This document shows, one piece after another, positions 46,590-56,296 of a DNA stretch of 64,000 nucleotides (within the stretch, counting starts at the first letter, position 1; each line of letters begins with the position of its first letter). The DNA comes from Episyrphus balteatus. Lineage: Eukaryota > Arthropoda > Insecta > Diptera > Syrphidae. The notes under the pieces were generated by a model. That model ran no database searches, was not told the DNA's origin, and saw nothing but the letters and a program-made list of their open reading frames with translations. Both the position numbers and the translations under genes were made by a program. The stretch is taken from the NCBI RefSeq assembly GCF_945859705.1, contig NC_079137.1, forward strand, positions 64,202,552-64,266,551. Reading direction: 5' to 3'.

Positions 46590-48018
46590 ATGCATAGCTC
46601 AATTGAAGATGTTAAAATGTGCGATATGCATGTGAAAATCCTTCCAGCTTTGCAGGATAATTTTATGTATTTGGTAAAGGTTTTTTTCAAAGCAGAGTTG
46701 TAAAAGATTGCAATCTTTTTTGAATGGAATTTTTAATGACTTCATTCAAAAGATTGCTTTCATTGACTTACATTTGTGACTTAGATTTCAAATTTTACAA
46801 AAAATTTCGTAAAATGATTGCAATCAATTGACTGCAGTCTTTTCGGTATGCATGCAATCTTTGCATTCTTTTTGCAATCTTTTCATTTTTTTGGCAGTCT
46901 TTTGCAGTCTTTTGCATTCTTTTGAATTCTGTTGAATTCTTTTGCATTCTTTTTGCATTCTTTTGTATTGAAAAAGAATGCAAAAAGAATGCCAAAGACT
47001 GCAAAAGAATGCAAAATTAATGCAAAAGAATGCAAAGACTGCCAAGGAATGGAAAGTTTGCAAAAAAAATGCAAAGAATGTATGAATTCTCAAAAGACTG
47101 CAATCATTTGAATGCAGTCAATTGATTGGTAAAAAAAAAGATTGCAATCATTTCACGAAAAAAGTCTAAGTCTCAAGTATATGTAAGTGTAACTGAATTT
47201 CAAAGACTGCATTCACAAAAGATTGCATTTTTTTTTACAACCCTGTTTCAAAGCTATTTTTATGTTCACCCACTTTTAATGAATCTGAATTCTAGATTAT
47301 CGATACAGAAACCAGGGAAGCAGCAATTGTTGACCCAGTCGATCCAGACTGTGTCATCAAAGCAGTTGAAGATGAGGCAGTCAAATTGACTAAAGTCTTG
47401 ACTACCCATCATCATTGGGATCATGCTGGTGGCAATGAAAAACTAGTCAAAGCTTTTCCAACTCCATTGGTTGTCTATGGGGGTGACTCACGTATCGGTG
47501 CTTTGACTGATAGTGTCCGTCAGGATGATACTTTTCAAATTGGAAAACTAAATGTTCGTTGTTTATTCACTCCTTGTCATACTATTGGGCATATTTGCTA
47601 TTATGTTGAATCACCTGGTGGTGAAAAAGCCGTCTTTACTGGAGACACTCTATTCCAAGGAGGTTGTGGGCGGTTCTTTGAAGGAACAGCTGAAGAAATG
47701 TACTCGGCATTGATTGAGAAACTATCGGCTTTGTCTGATGAGACGAAAGTCTTTTGTGGACATGAGTACTCTTTGCAGAATCTATCTTATGCGCGACATG
47801 TTGAGCCACAGAATGAAGATGTCCTTAAAAGGATTGAATGGTGCAAGTTGAGAAGGGCAGAATCGAGTCCAACTGTTCCATCAACAATTGGGGAGGAGAA
47901 GTTGTGGAATCCATTTATGAGAGTTCATAAGGAGACTGTTCAGAAGCATGCTGGTGAAAAAGAGCCGATTCCTACAATGAGGAGCTTGCGGAAGGAGAAG
48001 GATACATTCAAGGGTTAG
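46590..48018 (+). CDS. HAGH: Hydroxyacylglutathione hydrolase (glyoxalase II)
   Basis: Hydrolyses S-D-lactoylglutathione to D-lactate and glutathione, the second step of methylglyoxal detoxification. Two exons are clear: coding part 46590-46673 (28 codons, donor TTG|GTAAAG) and 47296-48018 (acceptor TTCTAG), 268 residues, close to the 260 of the human cytosolic form. The metallo-beta-lactamase fold's binuclear metal site is complete: T-H-H-H-W-D-H (H66, H68, D70, H71), H123 in T-P-C-H-T-I-G-H, D145 in F-T-G-D-T-L-F and H184 in C-G-H-E-Y. The C-terminal helical domain has N-P-F-M-R-V and K-H-A-G-E. The first exon is open back to its acceptor at 46558 (11 more codons), so a longer mitochondrial form is likely, as in other animals. 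The intron is filled by a hAT-like element. SPATA17 lies convergent, 196 bp away. Confidence 0.97.
46693..47245. mobile_element. hAT-type miniature element in the Hagh intron
   Basis: Ends CAGAGTTGTAAAAGATTGC and the complement of CAGGGTTGTAAAAAAAAATG, flanked by a perfect 8-bp duplication TTTCAAAG (46685-46692 and 47246-47253); CAG-type ends and 8-bp duplications define hAT elements. The interior is a hairpin of TTTGCATTCTTT- and TTTGCAGTCTTT-like units on the left (to about 46970) and their complements on the right, so each arm is a simple-sequence array. Frames read here are repeat translations. Confidence 0.95.
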
Positions 48019-48166
48019 AAGGACGACTGGTTTAGGGATTTAAAAAAGCCTTTTTGGTGGAATATTTAAGGAAGTAAAACGCACAAATAGATTTGATTTT
48101 CTCTTTTCTATCGCTATAATGGAATTTTTATCTTATTTTTTTCTTCTTTTTCTTGTTTTTGTTGTA

Positions 48167-48172
48167 AATAAA
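48167..48172 (+). promoter_or_regulatory. Hagh poly(A) signal
   Basis: AATAAA about 150 nt after the Hagh stop, followed by a T-rich stretch, and before the end of the convergent SPATA17 gene. Confidence 0.7.
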
Positions 48173-48214
48173 GTCGTTTTGAAAAAATAAGGAGTCTTTT
48201 AATTTGAAAAAAGG

Positions 48215-49072
48215 TTACTTCATCGCCTTGACTGTCTCGCACTTTCCAAAAGGAATCGGGATTTGATCTTTAACAAGAACTGATTGCTCAAAAGCCTTGT
48301 TAAGTTTCATGACTTCTGCAGTTCGAGCTTTTCGAACTTTTTCGTTGTAAGTCTTCAATTTAAGCACTGCCAAGAGTATTTCAACTTTAGTTTGACATCT
48401 AAATGAGAAGAATTTAAATCAGAAACTTTTTCAAAAATCGTCATTTTTTATGTACTTTGAGTTTCTCAATGGAAACAACCCAGGAACGAGTTGATTTTTA
48501 TAAAGTTTTCTTGCTTGTAAAGCTACACATTGTAGTAATTCACTAGTTACTTTGAGTTGAAGTTTCTTCAATTTCAAATGATCATGAGAATATATCCGAG
48601 AATAGTAACCACGAAATGTACATTGAATGATTGTTGCTGATTTGTTAAGATGTTCAAAGATTTTTTTTTGAATTGTTGATTCAAGAATTTGGAAATACTT
48701 GTGGCGACCTAAATATCCACGATATGTTTTTTGAATTTTAATAGCTGATTGATTTAAAGAGGAAATTTTTTTCCTTGTTATCCATCCACGGTAGATGGAT
48801 TGAATTTTAACAGCAGATTTGTATTTTTTGTGAGAATTCAATTCGGCTACTCTGAAATAGGCAATTAGAAATAGTGTTTGTTGTTTATAAAGTTTTCCCA
48901 AAGGATCATACTGAGAGAGAATTGTAATGGCTTTTCTTAACCAAGATGCTGTTATGCCAGCATATTCGGGTTCTTTGATAAAATCGTCTTCTTCTTGGAC
49001 AAGATATTCATCTATGTCAACGGATGAGGAAGATGATTTCATGTTTTTGAAAAATATAAAAAAATATGTCAC
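48215..49072 (-). CDS. SPATA17: SPATA17-like protein with three IQ motifs
   Basis: Two exons, 49072-48456 and 48398-48215, joined across a 57-bp intron (donor AA|GTACAT, acceptor TTTAG) into a 266-residue protein. Three IQ motifs follow each other: A-V-K-I-Q-S-I-Y-R-G (about 87-102), A-I-K-I-Q-K-T-Y-R-G (110-127) and A-T-I-I-Q-C-T-F-R-G (146-160). IQ motifs bind calmodulin or similar light chains. The spacing, the L-Q-A-R-K-L-Y segment and the L-V-P-G-L-F segment after the third motif match vertebrate SPATA17, a testis protein linked to sperm formation. The second exon gives a Lys-rich tail ending before TAA. The first ATG gives 10 hydrophobic residues; the ATG at residue 11 (49042) may be the true start. 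It is shorter than the vertebrate protein (about 360), lacking much of the C-terminus. Function in insects is inferred. Confidence 0.85.
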
Positions 49073-50291
49073 AAGATATAAACGATGTTTTTGAACGGTT
49101 AGTATTTAAATACTTTTTTTTTAAGTAGACTGAGTCGGTGAGAAGCGAGTGAATAAATATAATATCGTGTTTGGCTCTTCGTCTTTTTTAAGTTTTCCGA
49201 TTGATAAATCTTAGAAAATCTTGATAGAAAGAAAGGATTAAAGGATCCTACTACGCTAGATCATGAAGAGCGAATATATGTATGAAACCGACGTTGAATG
49301 TTTTCGATTTTGGGTATATGGAGATGGCGATATGAATACAAGACTTGAGAGGTGTATTCAAAGAAAGGTCTTACGTCTTAAGAATGTTATTTAGAGGGAG
49401 CGAGTCACATAAGGTTTAATGAATTCTTTATGAGTTATGACCATTTCGATGCAGTTAATGGCAAGGATGAAGAGAAGCGGACCTTAATGATTTCCTTGAA
49501 GAAGTAACGAACAAAAAGATAGGTAACATATGAAAGTTTGGCAATGGGGGGAAGCGGTAGTTCTTATCCTACTTTTTTTTTTTGTCAATTGGAGTTATTG
49601 AGATATGTAGTAGGTAAAGATAAATTAAATATTTGGGAAATTGGGAAAGAGAGCGTTTGAGATCATTCTTTAAGAAGAATGACAGGGCAGGTGAGTATTC
49701 TTCACCAATTCAACTCAAATTGAAATTTGTGTCAAATAATCGGTAAGTAACTTAAAAATATGCTTCATCTGTGGAATAAAAGAAAAACTGTGAAAATATT
49801 TTTGAAAAATGAGTGAAACAAATTATTATGTTGAGAATATTGCTGAAGTTTCGTTGGTTAGGAAAAGAGATGTTGAATATCCATCAGACTTTTTCTAGTA
49901 GTTGACGATAAAATTTCTTAGGATCGTTGAGATCTAACTTGATACCGCACGTAAAGGGAATTGTTACGTTCAGTAAAGTCATGATATTTACATACATATA
50001 TTCCGAGATAATAAGAATAATCCGTAGTAATTTGAGAACGAAGAAAAGTTTCACACAATTTAATTCTTAGGAAATCTAACCTCCACTTAGAATATATCAA
50101 GGAGGAGACGTAGATGACAATTTACAGTGTGATAAATTGAGACATAAAGAGAAATAGCATTATAAATGGCTATTTCTGGATTTAAATGGCATTTTTAGAT
50201 TGGTTTGCAGAATTAAAAGAAACTCCAATAAGATATTCAATAATTTCTCTGAACTTTTCTTTATGAAAGTCAAATGAACGAATTGTGTACA
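49073..50291. other. Region upstream of SPATA17
   Basis: Should contain the SPATA17 promoter. No other gene is supported; the frame at 49918-50100 matches nothing known. Confidence 0.45.
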
Positions 50292-50982
50292 GTCACCGTG
50301 GTGTATGCGCAACATATTTTTATAGAGAATTAATACTTTGAAAATTGCTGATTAAAATCAAAAGACAGTTTTGACATTTTCTGGTCTTTAATTTAAATTT
50401 TGTTCCTCGAATATTTCATTTTCTCTAGGCATTAAATTCTCGAAACAAGTTTTGGTTCAAAGATGTGAGTTCTTAGTGAGCAGGCTTAAGCATTTGTTTA
50501 AAAAAAATGGAAATCAATTTTTTGTAGTTTTTGAAAAAAATCCAAGGTTAACCCCTTGTCAGAAAAAAATTAATTTTGAAAAAAATTCTCCAAATCCAAT
50601 GAGTGAGACATTAAAAGAAAGGTCTCTTTAAGCTCTATTGATGATTTAAATCCAAAAGTTCCTTTGAGGTCTGGTTGGTGAGGTATTTGCATCGAAACAA
50701 TTTTTTATTGCTTTAGGAGGCAGGTAAAAGATATCTGCGAACCAAAGTCTCGAAAACAGTTTTGATTTACAGGACATTAGTTCGCAGTGAAAATGCCTAT
50801 TAATAAGGTTAAACAAATTGTAAATTTTTTCTTTCAGATTTTCGAAACAAAATTCAAGAGGTACTACCCCTTGCCAAAAAAGCATTTTAAAAATTTACTC
50901 CAAATCCATCGAGTAACACATCGAGAAAAAGGTCTTCTCATGCTCTTTTCATAGGAATATGTTCCACATACGCCAGAGTGAC
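50292..50982. mobile_element. Inverted-repeat element with GTCACNSTGGYGTATG ends
   Basis: Left end GTCACCGTGGTGTATGCG and right end CATACGCCAGAGTGAC are imperfect complements 691 bp apart, each followed inward by CAACATATT / AATATGTT. Inside, two blocks (about 50585-50640 and 50880-50945) repeat CCAAATCCA-GAGTGA-ACA-GAAAGGTCT. Related internal sequence, reversed, lies at about 56160-56280, and the same terminal word occurs at 28165, 57273 and 57638. Non-coding. Confidence 0.7.
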
Positions 50983-52450
50983 CATTTAGGATTTTATTCA
51001 AAATGAAAAAAATATTAAACAAAATTCCACGTTGATCAAATATAGGAGCTTTTTAAATGCAAACTTGACTGACTATTGGAATTATTAAATTTTCTTACTT
51101 TTTTGCCTTACATTGAACAACAACAAAAAATATGCTATGTATTTATATAAATTAGGTAAAACATGACTCAGAACTCAGAAGTAGATATTTCCTGAAGGTT
51201 TTGAAAAACATCAAAATATGACTGCTATGCGAAGTTTTTTAATTAAAAAAAAAAACTCAAAATCATAAAGTCTCTCAGACCATTGATTTAGTTTGAAATT
51301 TCATTTTCCACCTGATTTCATCTTGATTCGAAAAACTCTCCAACCTTCATGAAATAAAATATATTTTAAACACAAAAAAAAAAACTCTTCCGGCAAGGAA
51401 GAACATTCAGAACCTCTCAAACTGTCAAACTCTGTAAGGTTAAAAAATACAACAATCGGTACATTGTAGTCTTTTGTAGCAATAGCAGAGTATACTCGTA
51501 GGTCAAGAGCGAACGAAATGAAAGCCATTTTCAGCTTATTCATTTCAAGCGATTTCATGTCATGATTTCACATCAAAAAAAAATTAAAAAAAATGTTAAA
51601 AAAGGAAATGCCGAACTGAAATTTTCAAATCCATTTGTGTTGTAACCAAAGAAAACAAAAAAAAAAAAACTTGCCAAGAGAGACAGCCATCAGAACTCAA
51701 GGAGCCGAAAGAATAGAAAAATTCTACGGTAACTGCACCCAGCCACTGCCGGCGACGACCAACGGCAATATACAGTGATTTCCTAATAGCTGCGATGCTG
51801 AACTGCTTCCTCTGTGTATATGTCCTTCATTCATTTGAAAAGAAGAGAGGTCCCAGGTCAACAACAATATCGTAACCACAAATCAACGAAGTATACAAAA
51901 ATACAACAAAAACGCCAATGTTATATACACTTGAACGAAACCGAAAAAATATCCTTTCCTTTATCCTTTTTCCTTTTCAAACAACGAAATGCACTGTGCA
52001 CAGTGCATCATTCGAAAATGTCGACAAAAGAGCAATCGAATCATTGCGGAAGAGGATATCATTTTGAAGGAGGATAGACAAAAAAAAAGAAAGAAAGAAA
52101 TACAATCAAACCAGGTCAGGAACAGGATAACAAATTGGAAAAGAAAAATTTTCGACTTGAGGGTTGATTTGTTCCATCCACAGGCGAAGTAGCAAACGAT
52201 GACAATCGCTTTTTTTTTCAGATAACATCGGTTACGAAAATTAACTTTTCGGGAACGTACCTGACAATAATTTGATTGAGAGAAAAAAAAAGGATGAGAT
52301 GTCCTTGGTTCAATTGTTTTAAATAGTACAGTGCATTTATCATGTTCATATAAAGGCGACCCAGCAGTTTGTATCACAACCAAATTTTTTTTTGCTCATT
52401 CGATAGAGAATTGGGTGAATATCATAAGCATAAGTTCCTTCGTTATGGCC
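50983..52450. other. Spacer with a GC-richer stretch
   Basis: Mostly AT-rich. About 51690-52200 is clearly richer in G and C than its surroundings but has no long codon-like frame; it could be a promoter, an untranslated exon or an RNA gene. Frames at 51301-51558 and 51814-52383 are on both strands and unsupported. Confidence 0.4.
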
Positions 52451-54567
52451 GCCATCTTGGATTTTAGTTTTTATTAAATATCGCGACTACTGTTCATCCT
52501 AGGTAAAAGTTGGTTACACAAAATACGTGTACGATGAAATTTCGCGTCTTTTATGTTACGAACATTTTTTCGATATTCTGAATATTAATAAAGTTACAAG
52601 CCAAAAAAGTAAAAAAAAACGAAAAAAAAAAATCTTGTGTGCAATTCACACGTGGTAGAAGTGAAACCTTAAAAATTCATTTTTCTTGAAAAAAAATTTA
52701 CACCATTAAAAACCTTACAAATTTTCTTAAAAAATAAAGCCATGCCTAAATTTTTAAAATGCGTAATGTAAATGTAATATATCAAATAAAAGGTTATATT
52801 ATCGGCATGCGTATTAAAGTTAAATTAAATTTGTATGTGCTCTGGATCAAAAGATATAACGTGTCTAGAAAAAGAACATCTCTTCACCGTTATCTCAGAA
52901 TTTTGAATATGAAATTAATTGAAATTTTGTAGATTTAGTAGTCTATGTCATTACCTATCTACAGTACAAATTTCATTCATCTATCTATTAAAACAAAAAA
53001 GTTATAATAAGTTGAATTTTCGTGTCGCGTTTTCATTTTATCTTGTTTCAAATCACTACGATAAAGAAGTTCTCACTTCAAAAAAACGAAAATGTTTAAG
53101 TTTTGAGCACTTTTTATCAAAATTATGAAAAAACCTTTCGAGAAAATATTTTTCACCTATATTCACCTATAAATTCAAAAGTTTGTTAAAAATTACTACT
53201 TTTTTAACAAATGAAGATGCTTAAAAATAAAAAAATTGCATGTCTTACTCTTGTAACAAAGTACTCACTTATCATTTAAAATTCAAGATTTGGTTGAAAA
53301 AAAAATGTAAGAAAAAAGTAAAGATGCAAAACACAGAAAATAAATTGCACGACTGGGGTCGCACGTACTTGCTCTTAGAGTTCAAGTTGCTTAAATTTTA
53401 AAGACTTTTTATATAGAAATTTGGAAAATCTAAATATATGGGAAAAAAAAAGGAAATTCGTTTTTAAAAAAAATAATATAAAATCTGAAATCAAATTGCC
53501 CCCCAAAACAAGTATGCAGTTTTGACTGATATACTAACATGCATTGTTAGAAAAAAAAATTTCAAAATCGTTAGAGCCGTTTTTTAAAAAACTAATTTTT
53601 TATAAATAATTTCTTGGAAAAAAAGTTTTAAAATAAAATTGGTATGCCATTTTTTAGAAATCACTGATCAACATCTAAACACAAAATTTCAAAAAAATTT
53701 AATGTCCCGTTTTCGAAAATTGGATTTTTCAAAAAAAAATTTTCAAAATTTTTTTAAAAATCCAAAAAGTATTTTTTTCAAAATTTTGCTTTTGGCTTAT
53801 ATTTAAATTATATAAATTCTTTATCACAAAAAGTTTCGTTGAAATAGAATAAGCACTTTCGGAGATAATCGGATTTAAAAAAAAACGGTTCTATGGCAGG
53901 TACCGTTAATAATGATTTTCAAAAAAAAAAATTTTCATTAGAAGATAGACCTTGTCTTAAAACTTACATTTGAATTTTTTAAACAAAATCGGTATATGAC
54001 AAGTACCGTTATTTTTGGTCCAAAAAAATTAATTCCAAAAACCAATCTGGAGAGTCGCCAAATAACGCTACACACCAAGTTTGACATTAATCGGTCCATC
54101 CGTTTAGGCTGTAGCTCCTTATACAGACAGACAGACAGACAGACAGACAGACGGACTTCCGGGACCCACTTTTTTGGCATTCTCTACCATCGTAATGTTA
54201 TGGAAAAATGTTATCTCAACTTTTTTTTTTTGTACGAATACATAACTTGATATATAGTACCTATATCGCAAGTAAAAAGTACATTTTCAACAAAAAAGTT
54301 TTAATAACTTTTGTATTTATAGCGATACAAAAAAAAGTTGTATAGTAGTGTTGTTGAGAATTTTGCTCAAAACTTGCTTTTGCTTTTCATTGTTCTCGTT
54401 TTTTTTTTCCTTTTTTTTGGCTTGTACCTTTTTTAATATTCAGAATATCGAAAAAATTTTCGTAACATAAAAGATGTAAAATTTAATTGTCTACGTTTCT
54501 TATGTAACAAACTTTTACCTAGGATGAACAAAAGTCAAGATATTTAATAAAAACTAAAATCCAAGAT
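52451..54567. mobile_element. 2.1 kb foldback-type composite element
   Basis: Arms of about 175 bp (52451-52626 and 54392-54567) are reverse complements at roughly 85%: ATCTTGGATTTTAGTTTTTA, GTTCATCCTAGGTAAAAGT and TCGATATTCTGAATATTAA occur in both, oppositely oriented. Enclosed are a block with GTGTGCAATTCACACGTGG at about 52635 (also found at 24950, inverted) and copy 3 of the (CAGA)n repeat. No protein frame. Confidence 0.82.
53353..54273 (+). repeat. Copy 3 of the dispersed (CAGA)n-bearing repeat, 921 bp
   Basis: Starts CTGGGGTCGCACGTACTTGC and ends TAGTACCTATATCGCAAGT, the same boundaries as 23031-23930, with the same internal order and a longer (CAGA)n run at about 54124-54150 followed by GGGACCCACTTTTTTGGCA. 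The frame on each strand through the microsatellite is not a gene. Confidence 0.85.
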
Positions 54568-54914
54568 AGACTTTGTAAACGAAAGTAGGTATCAGGAAAT
54601 ACATAAAACAAGCCCCCATAAACCTCTTTTAATAGACTTTTTCGCATATTAAGTTGTTCAAACGTAGAATGATTCAGAACAAAAATATTTCTCTCAACAC
54701 TTTATCAATCATTCAACGTCAATCAAAAAGCCTCAGAAATAATGCTTATAAATACCTTTAGAATTTGTGTTAGCTGTCTGTCTGAATGTAAACACAAAAC
54801 AAAAAAACAGATACAGCCAGCTTCCGCTTTTAAATAAATTCTTTATAGCCTTTACAGTCTTTCTTTTCTAACATAGATAACCTGTATTTTGTACGTCACA
54901 AATATTGCGTATAC
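54568..54914. other. Spacer upstream of the tRNA gene
   Basis: AT-rich, no feature supported other than being the 5' flank of the tRNA gene. Confidence 0.45.
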
Positions 54915-54986
54915 GCCTCTTTAGCTCAGTGGCAGAGCACTGGTCTTGTAAACCAGGGGTCGTGAGTTCAATCCTCACAGGAGGCA
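54915..54986 (+). tRNA. tRNA-Thr (anticodon UGU)
   Basis: 72 nt that fold into a full cloverleaf: acceptor stem GCCTCTT with AGGAGGC (one G-T pair), D arm GCTC/GAGC with loop AGTGGCA, anticodon stem CTGGT/ACCAG with loop CTTGTAA and anticodon TGT (54947-54949), and T arm GTGAG/CTCAC with TTCAATC. The discriminator base is A and the CCA is not encoded, as in eukaryotes. The B box GAGTTCAATCC and A box TAGCTCAGTGG are intact and there is no intron. It reads ACA (and by wobble ACG) threonine codons. Confidence 0.97.
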
Positions 54987-55018
54987 CATTAAACGGTTAT
55001 CATCATCTATAGCCATTA

Positions 55019-55031
55019 TTTTTTTTTTTTT
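55019..55031 (+). terminator. Candidate RNA polymerase III terminator
   Basis: A run of 13 T starting 33 bases after the tRNA end. RNA polymerase III normally stops at the first run of four or more T; none occurs nearer, so this is the probable stop despite the distance. Confidence 0.5.
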
Positions 55032-56287
55032 AACTTTTTTTAAAAACCTCATCACGCACGCCTCAAGCATAGCTTAATGACTTTTTTATATATATGTATA
55101 TAAAACTCTATCCGTGGTTATCTGGTGTTTACATCTTGGTAAGCACTTCCGTGAATAAGACAAAAACCCGCTTACAACTTTATCTCCGGTTTGGAGTGTT
55201 AAGAGTGTTGGAATTACATACACCACCACCAACCAAGCCAGCAGTGTCAGAACGTCAAGTAGAGGTATAGTAGTTAGTTGTGCTCTCTCGTAAAGGGCCG
55301 ACTTTGAATAAGTACAAAAAAGTCGATTGTATCTCTTTTTATTTAAGTGCGTGTTGTGTGTCTTCTTCATCATCTATTGTTTCTCAAAAAACGGAATACA
55401 CTATACTCTCTCGACTCTGTACAATCTGCCTACCGGAGGGGCTTGAATTAAAAAGGTCTTAATCAACGAAGCGTGTTGCGTGTCTGGTTGTTTAGTTGTT
55501 TGTTTCTTACCGCCTTTTTAATATATTGTTTTTAGCCCTTTAGGCTTTTGCCGCTATAGAGTCTTTTTTAATATTTTTGTATTCATATTGGATCGTCAGT
55601 CAGAGTTGAATGACGGTGTTGATAATGATGTAAATTTAATGGATGTGGCTTTTTTGACTTCTCTTTAGTTTTTTTTTTTTTTTTGTTTTGGAAAGAAAAA
55701 AAGATCTAGGCTGGAGATTGATTAATTCTTTTGATGTTGTTGACTGTAATTAGGTATTTTTAGGTCGAATCACTTTGGCACTGATCTTGATAAATTGATT
55801 GGGATTTTTTTTTTCTTTCTTTGGAAATTAATCTGGGATTTTAACGAAAAAGATACATATTTTTGGCGGAGAAATGAAGAAATAGAATTATTATAAGTTC
55901 TGGTGAATTAAAAAAATTGCGTTAAGAATAACACTGGTTTACAAGGTTTTTTTTTGCCGAAACAAAAATATACTTTTCAGAAGGTTTTCGGTGTCCTGAA
56001 CTCGAATCTGAAGTCAGAAAAAATTAATCAGCTCCCGTAATAATTAATTTTACCGTTAGAAAATGCAACAAAAAAGTTTTTTTTTTCAGTACTTCGAACC
56101 TTATTTATATTACTAACGGTAATATTTCAAAAAGTTCATCGTATATGTATGTGATATTGAGGCAATCCAAATAACTCAGCAACCAGACCTCAAAGAAACT
56201 TTTGAGCTCTGTTCATAAATAGAGCTTGAAGAGACCTTTATTTTGATGTCTAACTCGATGGATTCGGAGGAAATTTTTTAAAATGGA
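55032..56287. other. Spacer between the tRNA gene and the foldback element
   Basis: About 55090-55560 is less AT-rich but has no long frame; a promoter or non-coding exon is possible. About 55940-56280 is related to the interior of the element at 50292-50982 in reverse orientation. Confidence 0.4.
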
Positions 56288-56296
56288 TTTTTTTTC

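Noticed and set aside
46795..47093. K/N-rich and F/S-rich frames inside the Hagh intron
   Set aside because: Translations of the TTTGCATTCTTT arrays in the hAT-type element.
49200..49500. Possible decayed reverse transcriptase upstream of SPATA17
   Set aside because: Tried reading several frames; no conserved block such as F-A-D-D or G-V-P-Q-G could be found.
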